Of a stretch of 26,506 bases of DNA, positions 7,319 through 15,296 are shown piece after piece. This DNA comes from JBHIER01 sp046760705 [NCBI: bacterium] (lineage in GTDB: Bacteria > JBHIER01 > G020348925), in assembly GCA_046760705.1 (NCBI GenBank), contig JBHIER010000002.1:1-26506 (forward strand), written 5' to 3'. Numbering within the stretch: the stretch's first letter is position 1; each line of letters begins with the position of its first letter. Both the position numbers and the translations under genes were made by a program. The notes beneath the pieces are model-generated. The model saw only the letters and a list, made by a program, of their open reading frames with translations, had not been told where the DNA came from and did not search any database.

Positions 7319-8272
7319 ATGGGTTTTCGACGCTCGTCCTTTAGGCTTGCAGTTCCTCTTCTGTGCTCTCTTCTCCCCTGTCAACCTGGTTCCAAAGCTC
7401 AGGGGCTCCTGGCCCCAGAAGACTCAACCCGACCGGCCACCCCCCTTCCCGAGAGGTGCGAGGTGGCTGTGGAAGCAGTGGTCGACTCCCACCGGGTGGC
7501 CTCGAACCGCAACCTCACCCTCACTGTCAGGGCCAGTTGTATCGGAGATGTGAGCCGATACGAATTTCAATGGCCAGGCCCTCCTGACTTCGACCGGTTC
7601 GACCTCGTCGGAAGTGGTTCCGCCAACGTTGTTACAAATAAGGGAGACCAACTGCTGACTGTTAAAGAGTTCAGATACGTTCTGAAACCGGTTGGCGAAG
7701 GAGAGGCCCGGATCGGACCGCTCACCCTCTCGTACACCGACAAGCTGACCCAGCGGGAATATTCCCTCACCACCCAGGCGATCCGAGTGGAGATCACCGA
7801 GCCTGTGGTCAAGGACACTGGTGCTGGGCCATCGATCCTGTTGCTGCTCGGAGGAGCTCTGGCTGCAATCTCAATAGGGGCAGGCCTGGTCTACCTTCGA
7901 AAGAGGCGGGGCTTGAGGGAAGAGGTGGCCCCACCGGTTGAGACCAAGAGCCCGGAAGAGGTGGCCTTGGAAGAACTTGAGAAGGTTCCAGAGCTCCGGT
8001 TAGCCGGAGAGATGAAGGAGTACTATTCGGCTATCTCCAATACGCTCCGTCGCTACATCGACCGCAGATTCTCCCTCCGGACCGCGGAACTCACAACCGG
8101 TGACATCGTCAACAGCCTGAAACTGCGGGAAGCACCCGAGGAGGACATCATCGAGATTGAAAAGATACTCAATATCTGTGATATGGTCAAGTTTGCCCGG
8201 CACGAACCCTCCCCTGCCGATCTGGACCAGATCTACACCACGGCTCAGGAGTTCTTCAAAAAGGGGACGTAA
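7319..8272 (+). CDS. short BatD-like membrane protein (paralogue 1)
   Basis: The layout is an N-terminal signal segment (about 8-28), an extracytoplasmic immunoglobulin-like BatD region (about 45-165, with NLTLTVRASCIGDV and VGEGEARIGPLTLSY), one membrane helix near 168-193 followed by RKRR, and a cytosolic tail (about 210-317). The tail shares the pattern YYSAISNTLRRYI, AELTTGDIV and ICDMVKFAR with the tails of the proteins at 17012 and 21852. Full BatD proteins have two or more Ig-like units and about 550-600 residues, so this 317-residue form is a single-domain version. The role is presumably envelope-associated, as for Bat proteins. It lies 381 bp upstream of moxR, separated by a palindromic repeat. 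Confidence 0.7.
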   Translation: MGFRRSSFRLAVPLLCSLLPCQPGSKAQGLLAPEDSTRPATPLPERCEVAVEAVVDSHRVASNRNLTLTVRASCIGDVSRYEFQWPGPPDFDRFDLVGSGSANVVTNKGDQLLTVKEFRYVLKPVGEGEARIGPLTLSYTDKLTQREYSLTTQAIRVEITEPVVKDTGAGPSILLLLGGALAAISIGAGLVYLRKRRGLREEVAPPVETKSPEEVALEELEKVPELRLAGEMKEYYSAISNTLRRYIDRRFSLRTAELTTGDIVNSLKLREAPEEDIIEIEKILNICDMVKFARHEPSPADLDQIYTTAQEFFKKGT

Positions 8273-8370
8273 GCCCACCCTGCTGCACTGAGAGCAGCCC
8301 CTATTCTGGGAACTTTCTTCAAACTGATTCGTGTATATTTTTAGTTTTTTTCTGACTATTCAGCTATGCA

Positions 8371-8464
8371 CTGTCATTCCGGCTGAAGTGGAGCGGAATG
8401 GAGGAATCTCCCCATTCAGTCAGGAGATTCCGGTATCCTCCTATCGTCGGAACCGGAATGACAG
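8371..8464. repeat. palindromic MITE-like dispersed repeat
   Basis: Perfect 12-bp terminal inverted repeats, CTGTCATTCCGG (8371-8382) and CCGGAATGACAG (8453-8464), enclose a second perfect inverted pair, GGAATCTCC (8403-8411) and GGAGATTCC (8423-8431). This architecture, starting TGTCATTCCGG and containing GAGGAATCTC, is a widely seen non-coding dispersed repeat type. It occupies the 8273-8653 gap between the BatD-like gene and moxR; the remainder of that gap holds no gene I can support. Confidence 0.75.
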
Positions 8465-8653
8465 ATGTAATGAAGTTATCCAGAGAGGTGGGCTGAGCAG
8501 TTGCGTTTTTTTGATAAAAACCATCTCTGAAATCTGAAAGTCCAATCGCTTGAAAGTCTGGGGTGGGGAGGGGCAAAAAGGGTGAGCCCTTCGACTCTCA
8601 TCTGTTGGACTTTCTCAATTTGTGTCCGGGAGAGATTTAGATGGGAGAAGCTT

Positions 8654-9643
8654 ATGCACCAGGATATCAAGGCCGTCGATGAGAAGATTGAGAGGGAGAG
8701 TGCGTTTGTAGAGGCGCTGTATGCTGAGATTGGCAAGGTGGTCGTCGGTCAGAAGTACATGGTCGATCGCCTCTTGATCGGTCTGTTGGCCGACGGTCAT
8801 GTGCTGTTGGAGGGGGTGCCGGGGTTGGCCAAGACCATGGCGGTGAAGACGTTGTCCGACGCCATCAGGACCAAATTCCAGAGGATTCAGTTCACTCCTG
8901 ACCTGTTGCCTGCCGACCTGATGGGGACGATGGTTTACAACCAGGGCACCGGCCAGTTCGCCCCCAAGAAGGGGCCGATCTTTTCCAATCTCGTCCTGGC
9001 CGACGAGATCAACCGGGCCCCGGCCAAAGTCCAGAGCGCCCTCCTGGAGGCCATGCAGGAGCGGCAGGTGACCATCGGAGAGACCACTTTCCCCCTAGAC
9101 AACCCATTCCTCGTCTTGGCTACCCAGAACCCCATCGAGCAGGAAGGAACCTACCCGCTGCCCGAAGCCCAGGTGGATCGATTCATGCTCAAGCTCAAGA
9201 TCACCTACCCCAATAAGAAGGAGGAACGGGAGATCATGGACCGCATGACGGCCGACAGCATCCCCTCGGCTCAACCCGTCATCGATCCAAACAGTATTAT
9301 CCGGGCTCGATCCCTGATCAAAGAGGTCTACATAGACGAGAAGATCAAAAACTACATCATCGACATCGTCTTTGCCACCCGGAATCCTGAAAGCTACGGG
9401 TTGGACGATTTGAAAGGGCTCATCGAGTACGGGGCCTCCCCCAGGGCTTCCATCTACTTGACCGCTGCGGCCAGGGCTCACGCCTTCTTGCGGCGGAGGG
9501 GTTACGTCACACCGGAGGACGTCAAATCGATCGGCATGGATGTCTTGCGCCATCGGATCATCGTCACCTACGAAGCTGAGGCCGAGGAGATCACACCCGA
9601 AGATGTTGTGCAGAAAATTTTTGACACGATTGAGGTACCATAA
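8654..9643 (+). CDS. MoxR-family AAA+ ATPase
   Basis: MoxR ATPases act as chaperone-like partners of vWA-domain proteins. Walker A is GVPGLAKT (54-61), Walker B LVLADEIN (113-120), sensor 1 is the Asn in LATQNPIEQEG (about 156-166), and the MoxR lid (YGASPRASIYL) is intact; length 329 is typical. I choose ATG 8654 (GGGAG 6 nt upstream). The frame extends to 8582, but that part translates repeat-flanking sequence and lies before the family N-terminus. It heads the cluster and is followed 67 bp later by DUF58, the usual MoxR partner. Confidence 0.93.
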   Translation: MHQDIKAVDEKIERESAFVEALYAEIGKVVVGQKYMVDRLLIGLLADGHVLLEGVPGLAKTMAVKTLSDAIRTKFQRIQFTPDLLPADLMGTMVYNQGTGQFAPKKGPIFSNLVLADEINRAPAKVQSALLEAMQERQVTIGETTFPLDNPFLVLATQNPIEQEGTYPLPEAQVDRFMLKLKITYPNKKEEREIMDRMTADSIPSAQPVIDPNSIIRARSLIKEVYIDEKIKNYIIDIVFATRNPESYGLDDLKGLIEYGASPRASIYLTAAARAHAFLRRRGYVTPEDVKSIGMDVLRHRIIVTYEAEAEEITPEDVVQKIFDTIEVP

Positions 9644-9710
9644 GTATTGAGTGGAAGAGTCAAAAGGTCGAAAAGAGATGGGCCGCACACGCGAGACGAA
9701 AGAACTGTAA

Positions 9711-10589
9711 ATGCTTCCCAAAGATATTCTGAAAAAGATCCGGCGGATCGAGATTCGGACCAACAATCTGGTCAACGACCTCTTCAGCGGTGAGTACCAC
9801 TCGGTGTTCAAGGGGCGGGGGATGGAATTCTCCGAGGTGCGCCAGTATCAACCTGGCGATGATGTGAGAACCATCGACTGGAACGTCACCGCCCGGATGG
9901 GGCACCCCTACGTCAAAAAGTTCGTCGAGGAACGTGAGCTGACAGTCATGCTCCTGGTGGATGCCAGCTCCTCAGGGGAGTTTGGGACGGTGGAGCAGAT
10001 GAAGGGGGAGATTGGCGTGGAGATCTGTGCCCTCTTGGCCTTTTCGGCCATAAAGAACAACGACCGGGTCGGCCTCATCATCTTCACCGACGCGGTCGAA
10101 AAATTCGTTCCTCCAAAAAAGGGCAGAAACCATGTCCTCCGCGTCATTCGCGAGCTCCTCTATTTCAGGCCAAAAAACTTCAACACCGACATCACCTGTG
10201 CTCTGGACTATATGAACCGGGTGCTCAACCGGCGAGCCGTCGTCTTCATCATTTCGGATTTCATCACGTCCGGGTATGAGACCGCCCTGAGAATTGCCAA
10301 CAGGCGACACGACATCATTCCCATCACCATCACCGACCCCCGGGAGTTGGAGCTGCCCAAGATCGGCATGATCGAACTTGAGGATGCGGAGACGGGGGAA
10401 GAGATTCTGATCGATACCTACGATCCCGAGGTTCGTAAGAGCTTCGGGATGTTGAATACGAAAGAGAGGAGGGAGCGGGACGTGGTGTTCAAACGGATGG
10501 ACATCGATCCCGTAGACATTATGACCGATCGCACATACGTGGAGCCCCTGATGAACTTCTTTCGGATGCGAGCCAACCGATTTCGATAG
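9711..10589 (+). CDS. DUF58 domain protein (vWA-like MoxR partner)
   Basis: The N-terminus (RRIEIRTNNLVNDLFSGEYH, then FKGRGMEFSEVRQYQPGDD and DWNVTARMG) is the DUF58 signature. It is followed by a vWA-like fold with a metal-site-like DASSS at residues 84-88. There are no membrane helices, so it is cytosolic. DUF58 proteins pair with MoxR ATPases; this one sits directly between moxR and the rest of the Bat cluster. The ribosome binding site (GAAAGAA) is weak. The C-terminal end (FFRMRANRFR) is typical of the family. Confidence 0.9.
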   Translation: MLPKDILKKIRRIEIRTNNLVNDLFSGEYHSVFKGRGMEFSEVRQYQPGDDVRTIDWNVTARMGHPYVKKFVEERELTVMLLVDASSSGEFGTVEQMKGEIGVEICALLAFSAIKNNDRVGLIIFTDAVEKFVPPKKGRNHVLRVIRELLYFRPKNFNTDITCALDYMNRVLNRRAVVFIISDFITSGYETALRIANRRHDIIPITITDPRELELPKIGMIELEDAETGEEILIDTYDPEVRKSFGMLNTKERRERDVVFKRMDIDPVDIMTDRTYVEPLMNFFRMRANRFR

Positions 10590-10603
10590 GAGGATCCACC
10601 CCC

Positions 10604-11833
10604 GTGCTCGATAAAAAGAACATCCTCTATTTGGCTGTGGCCGGGGCCATGTTCTGTGGACTCGCCATCCTCATACTCACCCGCGGCCCTGATGGAGGTC
10701 CCTCCGGGGAGATGCGAAGAGAGCTGGCCATCGCTCTTGAGAACAAGGAACTGTATCCCCAGGCCATTAGTGAGTATGAGAACTATTTGCAGGCATCCGA
10801 CCTGAGCAACGACAAAAGAGCCAAGATATATCATAAGATTGGCACGATCTACATGGACAAGCTTCACGATTATGAGAACGCCCTGGCCGCCTGGGTCAGA
10901 GTGAAGCATCTGGCCACGGAGACCGGCTTGAGCCGTGAGGTGGACCGGCGAATGGTGGAGTGTCTGGATCGGATGGGTCGGTCTCTGGACGCCCAACAGG
11001 AGATGGAACGGGCCACAGCCCTGGAGCAGGAGGCCGTCAGGGAGACCGAAGGTGTGGTGGTGGCAAAGATCGGTGATCGGGAGATCACCCTGGAGGAGTT
11101 GGAAGACAGGATCGAGAGGCTGCCGCCTTACGTCCGCGAACAGCTCCAGGATCCCGAACAGAAGTTGACCTTTCTGAAGCAGTACATCGCCACAGAGCTC
11201 TTCTACGACACGGCCAAGCGGCGCGGCTACGACCGGGACAAGGAGATCATTCAGCAGACCTTCGAGGCGAAGAAGGGATTGATGGTGGAGAAACTGATCG
11301 GCCAGGAGATTCGGGGCACTGTCCGGATTGACACGGCTGATGTCCGGCTCTATTATGAAGCCCACAAGGAGGACTATAAAGCTCCTGAGCGGGTTCGCGT
11401 GCGGCACATCCAGGTGACCACCCGGGCCGAGGCCAGAGAACTGCTGGATCGGATGGCCAGCGGAGAGGTCTTTGAGAAACTGGCCCAGGTTGAGTCCGAA
11501 GATCTCGACTCCCGACCCTACGGGGGTGAGTTGGGCTACATTGCCCGGGACGGTTACGTCCCAGGCATAGGCAAATCTGAGGCGTTCACGAACACGGCCT
11601 TCAAGACCCCGGTGGGCAAAGTTGGCGGACCGGTGAAGACAGACGTGGGCTGGCATCTGATCAAAGTGGTCGAGAAGAGGGAGGCCGGACAACTCAGTTT
11701 CGAGCAGGCCAAAAGCCGGGTGGCTGCCGACCTGCAGCGCCAAAGGGAGAGCGAGGCCTATCAGCGGATGGTCGATCATGCCCTCAAGGCCGAAGAGGTG
11801 CAGATTTACGAGGACGCGATTCTCCAGGAGTAA
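10604..11833 (+). CDS. membrane-anchored TPR and parvulin-type peptidyl-prolyl isomerase
   Basis: One N-terminal membrane helix (about 8-26) anchors a periplasmic chain. TPR-like helices come first (about 36-140, with LYPQAISEYENYL and AKIYHKIGTIYMDK). A SurA/PrsA N-terminal-like segment follows (about 150-255, VVVAKIGDREITLEELEDRI), then a parvulin rotamase domain (about 262-358: VRVRHIQV, YGGELGYIARDG and TDVGWHLIKVVE). The function should be folding or chaperoning of exported proteins. The TPR plus parvulin fusion is not part of a standard Bat operon. The start is GTG 10604, with AGGAGG overlapping the DUF58 stop. The spacing of 14 bp before and 11 bp after supports co-transcription. Confidence 0.88.
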   Translation: MLDKKNILYLAVAGAMFCGLAILILTRGPDGGPSGEMRRELAIALENKELYPQAISEYENYLQASDLSNDKRAKIYHKIGTIYMDKLHDYENALAAWVRVKHLATETGLSREVDRRMVECLDRMGRSLDAQQEMERATALEQEAVRETEGVVVAKIGDREITLEELEDRIERLPPYVREQLQDPEQKLTFLKQYIATELFYDTAKRRGYDRDKEIIQQTFEAKKGLMVEKLIGQEIRGTVRIDTADVRLYYEAHKEDYKAPERVRVRHIQVTTRAEARELLDRMASGEVFEKLAQVESEDLDSRPYGGELGYIARDGYVPGIGKSEAFTNTAFKTPVGKVGGPVKTDVGWHLIKVVEKREAGQLSFEQAKSRVAADLQRQRESEAYQRMVDHALKAEEVQIYEDAILQE

Positions 11834-11844
11834 GAGGAGGAGCC

Positions 11845-12810
11845 TTGATCGAAGTCGATCGCGTGACAAAGCGGTTCGGAAGCGTTACGGCTGTTAAGGA
11901 GGTGAGCTTTAGCGTCGAAAAGGGCGAAATCCTCGGCTTTTTAGGGCCAAATGCCGCCGGGAAGACCACCACGATGCGCATCATCACCGCCTTCTTACCG
12001 GCCACATCGGGTACGGTTCGGGTGGCCGGCTACGATCTCTCCCAGGACTCCATCGCTGCCCGCGAGCGCATCGGATATCTCCCTGAAAACGTGCCCCTCT
12101 ACTCCTACATGACGGTTCGTGATTATCTCCGTTTCGTCGCAAAAGTGAAAGGTATCGACGGGCGGAAGCGGAAATCGAGGGTTGGCGAGATCATGGAACT
12201 GTGCCGCATCGATACGGTGAAGGATACCATCATCGGCAGGCTGTCCAAAGGGTACAGACAGAGGATAGGATTGGCCCAGGCCCTCATACATGACCCCGAG
12301 GTATTGATCTTAGACGAGCCGACCACCGGCCTCGATCCGAAACAGATCATCGAAGTGCGCCAGCTCATCAAAAGGTTCGGCGGCCACCGGACCGTAATCG
12401 TCTCATCCCACATCCTGCCGGAGGTGAGCATGACCTGCGGCCGGGTGGTGATCATCAACCAAGGGGAAGTGGTGGCCGAGGACACCCCAGAGAATCTGAC
12501 AGCCAAGCTGAAGGGGTCCGAATCCCTGTTCCTGCAGATCGAGGGGCCTCGACAACAAATTCTGGCCAAGATACGGGCCATACCAGGGGTGATGAGAGCC
12601 CTCCACAAGGGCGAGAAAGGGTACGAGGTGGACAGCCAGGTGGGAGTTGATGTTCGCCAGGACTTAGCCGCATCGGTGATCAAGAACGGTTGGGGACTTC
12701 TGGAGATGCGGCCCATCGGAATGAGTTTGGAGGAGATCTACCTCCAGTTGACTACCAGCGAGGAGAGTGTGAGTAGGAACAGCCACGGAGGCGCAGAGAC
12801 ACAGAGATAG
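11845..12810 (+). CDS. ABC transporter ATP-binding protein, GldA-like
   Basis: All ATPase motifs are present: Walker A GPNAAGKT (34-41, with Ala where Gly is usual), signature LSKGYRQR (133-140), Walker B VLILDEPT (153-160) and the H-loop VSSHIL. The GYRQR form after the signature is common in GldA/CcmA-type exporters. The start is TTG 11845 with GAGGAGG just upstream. Downstream genes encode the matching permease and GldG subunit. The last residues (about 310-321, SRNSHGGAETQR) do not look native: they translate a dispersed cacggaggc-type repeat, so the original C-terminus has been overwritten. Confidence 0.9.
   Translation: MIEVDRVTKRFGSVTAVKEVSFSVEKGEILGFLGPNAAGKTTTMRIITAFLPATSGTVRVAGYDLSQDSIAARERIGYLPENVPLYSYMTVRDYLRFVAKVKGIDGRKRKSRVGEIMELCRIDTVKDTIIGRLSKGYRQRIGLAQALIHDPEVLILDEPTTGLDPKQIIEVRQLIKRFGGHRTVIVSSHILPEVSMTCGRVVIINQGEVVAEDTPENLTAKLKGSESLFLQIEGPRQQILAKIRAIPGVMRALHKGEKGYEVDSQVGVDVRQDLAASVIKNGWGLLEMRPIGMSLEEIYLQLTTSEESVSRNSHGGAETQR
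12778..12809. repeat. repeat-derived end of the ABC ATPase gene, followed by a non-coding gap
   Basis: The stretch cacggaggcgcagagacac (12784-12802), continuing agagatag, matches a kind of purine-rich dispersed repeat I recognise from many bacterial genomes, and supplies the stop codon of the ABC ATPase gene. The following 155 bp up to the permease start contain no gene; a short inverted pair (CTCAT ... ATGAG near 12819-12834) is the only structure. Other gaps in this half of the cluster are far shorter. Confidence 0.45.
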
Positions 12811-12965
12811 ATTCAGAGCTCATAACAATATGAGGGAATCAAAGGCTTGTTTTCAGATGATCCATAGTTTTATGAAATTGTCATTTTGCAGGTTCAGCGA
12901 TATTTCTCTGTCCAGACGTAGTGGGGCCCCTTGCCAGCCTGGGCGGATGAGGAAGTGAACAGAAG

Positions 12966-13733
12966 ATGAGAAAGAGTCTGGCCGTTTTGGAAAAGGAACT
13001 GGAGGCCTATTTCGTCTCGCCCATCGCCTACGCCGTCATCACCGTCTTTCTGCTGCTGTCCGGGTTCTTCTTTTACAACATTCTCTCCTACTTCAACCTC
13101 CAGTGCCTGCAGTACAGCCAGTATCCCTACGGTCTCGGTCAGCTCAACCTGAACGAGATGGTCATTCGGCCCCTCTTTCACAACATGGCCATCATTGTTC
13201 TGTTGATCATGCCCCTGCTCACCATGAGGCTCTTCGCCGAGGAGAGACGATCAGGTACCATTGAGCTGCTGATGACTTCTCCCCTGACTCACTGGCAGGT
13301 CACTCTGGGAAAGTTCGGAGCCTGTCTCATCGTGTATGCCCTCATGCTCGGAATGACCTTTCTCTACACGGTAGTGCTGATGATGTCCGGTGAGCCCGAT
13401 CTCGGCCCCATCCTCTCCGGATACCTCGGGCTGTTGCTCATGGGCGCTGCCTTCATATCTGTTGGCCTTCTGGCTTCATCGTTTACGGAGAATCAGATCG
13501 TGGCCGCCGTCATCTGCTTCGGTGCCCTCCTGCTCTTTTACATGATCGGGTGGATGTCCAGCTTTGTGGGTCTCACCCTGGGCAGAGTGCTCTCCTACCT
13601 TTCGATCGTCGAACACCTGGATGATTTTATCAAAGGGGTGATCGATACCAAGGACATCGTCTTCTATTTGAGCTTCGCCCTGTTGGGCATCTTTCTGACC
13701 GTTCGCTCGGTCGAATCGTCAACGTGGAGGTGA
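12966..13733 (+). CDS. ABC-2 type permease, GldF-like
   Basis: A 255-residue permease with about six hydrophobic segments (for example PIAYAVITVFLLLSGFFFYN, and IVAAVICFGALLLFYMIGWM). The ABC-2 coupling motif is FAEERRSGTIELLMTSPL, followed by WQVTLGKFGAC. This is the pattern of GldF, the permease of gliding-type ABC exporters. It pairs with the ATPase at 11845 and the GldG-like gene that starts 9 bp after it. GAGGAAG lies upstream of ATG 12966. Substrate unknown; a motility function should not be assumed, since such modules also occur in non-gliding bacteria. Confidence 0.88.
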   Translation: MRKSLAVLEKELEAYFVSPIAYAVITVFLLLSGFFFYNILSYFNLQCLQYSQYPYGLGQLNLNEMVIRPLFHNMAIIVLLIMPLLTMRLFAEERRSGTIELLMTSPLTHWQVTLGKFGACLIVYALMLGMTFLYTVVLMMSGEPDLGPILSGYLGLLLMGAAFISVGLLASSFTENQIVAAVICFGALLLFYMIGWMSSFVGLTLGRVLSYLSIVEHLDDFIKGVIDTKDIVFYLSFALLGIFLTVRSVESSTWR

Positions 13734-13741
13734 GGGGAAGG

Positions 13742-15295
13742 ATGAGAGATCGGTCAGTGCTCTTCGGCTATCTTGGCCTCGGGCTGCTCCTCTTCGGTGG
13801 GGTACTCTCTCTTGTTCCGGGGGCACCCGGGGCGCTTTCTGGCCTGTCGCTCATCATCGGGGGACTGGCTCTGGTCGGCTTTCTGCTCATGAATGCGGGG
13901 AGAGCTGCGGCCGCTCTGGGTAGACGCAGGATGAAGTACGGGGCCAACGCTGTGCTCCTCAGTCTGATCGTTTTGGGGATTGTGGTCCTCGTCAATTTCA
14001 TCTCCAATCGGCACCACAGACGGGTCGATCTCACCTCCAATAAGCGCTACAGCCTCTCAGGGCAGACTCTCAAGATCCTCCAAGGCCTGGACAGAGATGT
14101 GAAGTTCACGGCTTTCTACAGAGAGGGGGAGGGTGAGCATCTGAAAGATCTGCTGACCGAGTACGATTATGGCTCCGACCGAATCAGTTACGAGTTCGTC
14201 GATCCGGATCGGTATCCCGGAAAGGCCAGACGGTACGGAGTGACCAGTTACGGAACAATCATCGCCGAGACGGACGAAAGGGAGGAGAAGGTAGCAGGCT
14301 CCACTGAGGAGGATATCACCAACGCTCTGCTCAAGGTGACCAGGCAGGGGCAGAAGGTCGTCCACTTTTTGGAGGGGCACGCAGAGAGGGACATCCACAG
14401 TGAGGAACGAGAGGGGTACAGCACCGCCAGAAGAGCCGTCGAGGCTGACAATTACCAGGTGAAGAGTCATCTGCTCATGCAGGATGGGGTGGTTCCGGAG
14501 GACTGCGCTGTGCTCATTGTTGCCGGGCCGCAGAAGGATCTGTTGGCCCACGAGAAGGAGGCCATTACGAAGTACTTAGAAGGTGGAGGCAAGGCCCTCT
14601 TCCTCCTCGATCCCCATCCGGCGGCCGGCCTGGAGGACTATCTGAAGAGATGGGGGGTGATCGTCGGTCGTGATGTGGTGGTGGATGTGAGCGGTGTGGG
14701 CCAGCTCTTCGGTGCAGACGAGTTCATCCCCATTGTCACCGACTTTGGTGACACAGATATCACCGAGGATTTTGCCATCGCCACCTTCTTCCCCTACGCC
14801 CGGTCTGTGACCAGGGATGAAGATTTGGGTGAGAGCCTGAGCGTGGAGATATTGGCAGAGACGAGTCCTCACAGTTGGGCCGAGACAGGTTCGCTGGAGG
14901 GTACCATCAAGTTTGACGAGGGCCAGGACACCCAGGGCCCTATCTCATTGGCTGTTGTGATCACTGCCGAATCGAAGAGTGATAGGACCGATACAACCCG
15001 GACCGAAGAGGAGCCCGAGGAGAGAGGCAAAGCCCGCATCGTCGTGTTCGGCGATGCCGACTTTGCCTCCAACGCTTACTTCGGGCTGTCGGGTAATGGA
15101 GACCTCTTTCTGAACACGGTGAGCTGGCTGGCAGAAGAGGAGGATCTGATCGCGATCCGCCCGAAATCTCCTGATACCCGACGGGTGACACTCACCTTCA
15201 GGCAGGCTCGAACCATCTTCTGGTTCACGGTGGTCATCATTCCGGCCGTCGTCTTTTTGACCGGCCTGTCGGTCTGGTGGCGGAGAAGAGGGTAA
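13742..15295 (+). CDS. GldG-like ABC transport auxiliary protein (PF09822 type)
   Basis: Three N-terminal membrane helices (within about 10-90) are followed by the GldG periplasmic domain: VDLTSNKRYSLSGQTLKIL, YGVTSYGTIIAE, EEDITNALLKVTRQGQKVVH, FLEGHAER, then GGKALFLLDPHP and the late IVVFGDADFASN with NGDLFLNTVSWLA. A last helix near the C-terminus ends in WWRRRG. Length 517 is typical. I prefer ATG 13742 (GAGGGG upstream) to the in-frame GTG 13724, which overlaps the permease gene and lacks a ribosome binding site. This family is usually encoded with GldA/GldF-type genes and often DUF4340, as here. Confidence 0.9.
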   Translation: MRDRSVLFGYLGLGLLLFGGVLSLVPGAPGALSGLSLIIGGLALVGFLLMNAGRAAAALGRRRMKYGANAVLLSLIVLGIVVLVNFISNRHHRRVDLTSNKRYSLSGQTLKILQGLDRDVKFTAFYREGEGEHLKDLLTEYDYGSDRISYEFVDPDRYPGKARRYGVTSYGTIIAETDEREEKVAGSTEEDITNALLKVTRQGQKVVHFLEGHAERDIHSEEREGYSTARRAVEADNYQVKSHLLMQDGVVPEDCAVLIVAGPQKDLLAHEKEAITKYLEGGGKALFLLDPHPAAGLEDYLKRWGVIVGRDVVVDVSGVGQLFGADEFIPIVTDFGDTDITEDFAIATFFPYARSVTRDEDLGESLSVEILAETSPHSWAETGSLEGTIKFDEGQDTQGPISLAVVITAESKSDRTDTTRTEEEPEERGKARIVVFGDADFASNAYFGLSGNGDLFLNTVSWLAEEEDLIAIRPKSPDTRRVTLTFRQARTIFWFTVVIIPAVVFLTGLSVWWRRRG

Positions 15296-15296
15296 T

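Noticed and set aside
10418-11869. 483-codon open frame on the minus strand
   Set aside because: It lies opposite the DUF58 and parvulin genes, is rich in Leu/His/Gly typical of antisense shadows, and has no ribosome binding site or motifs.
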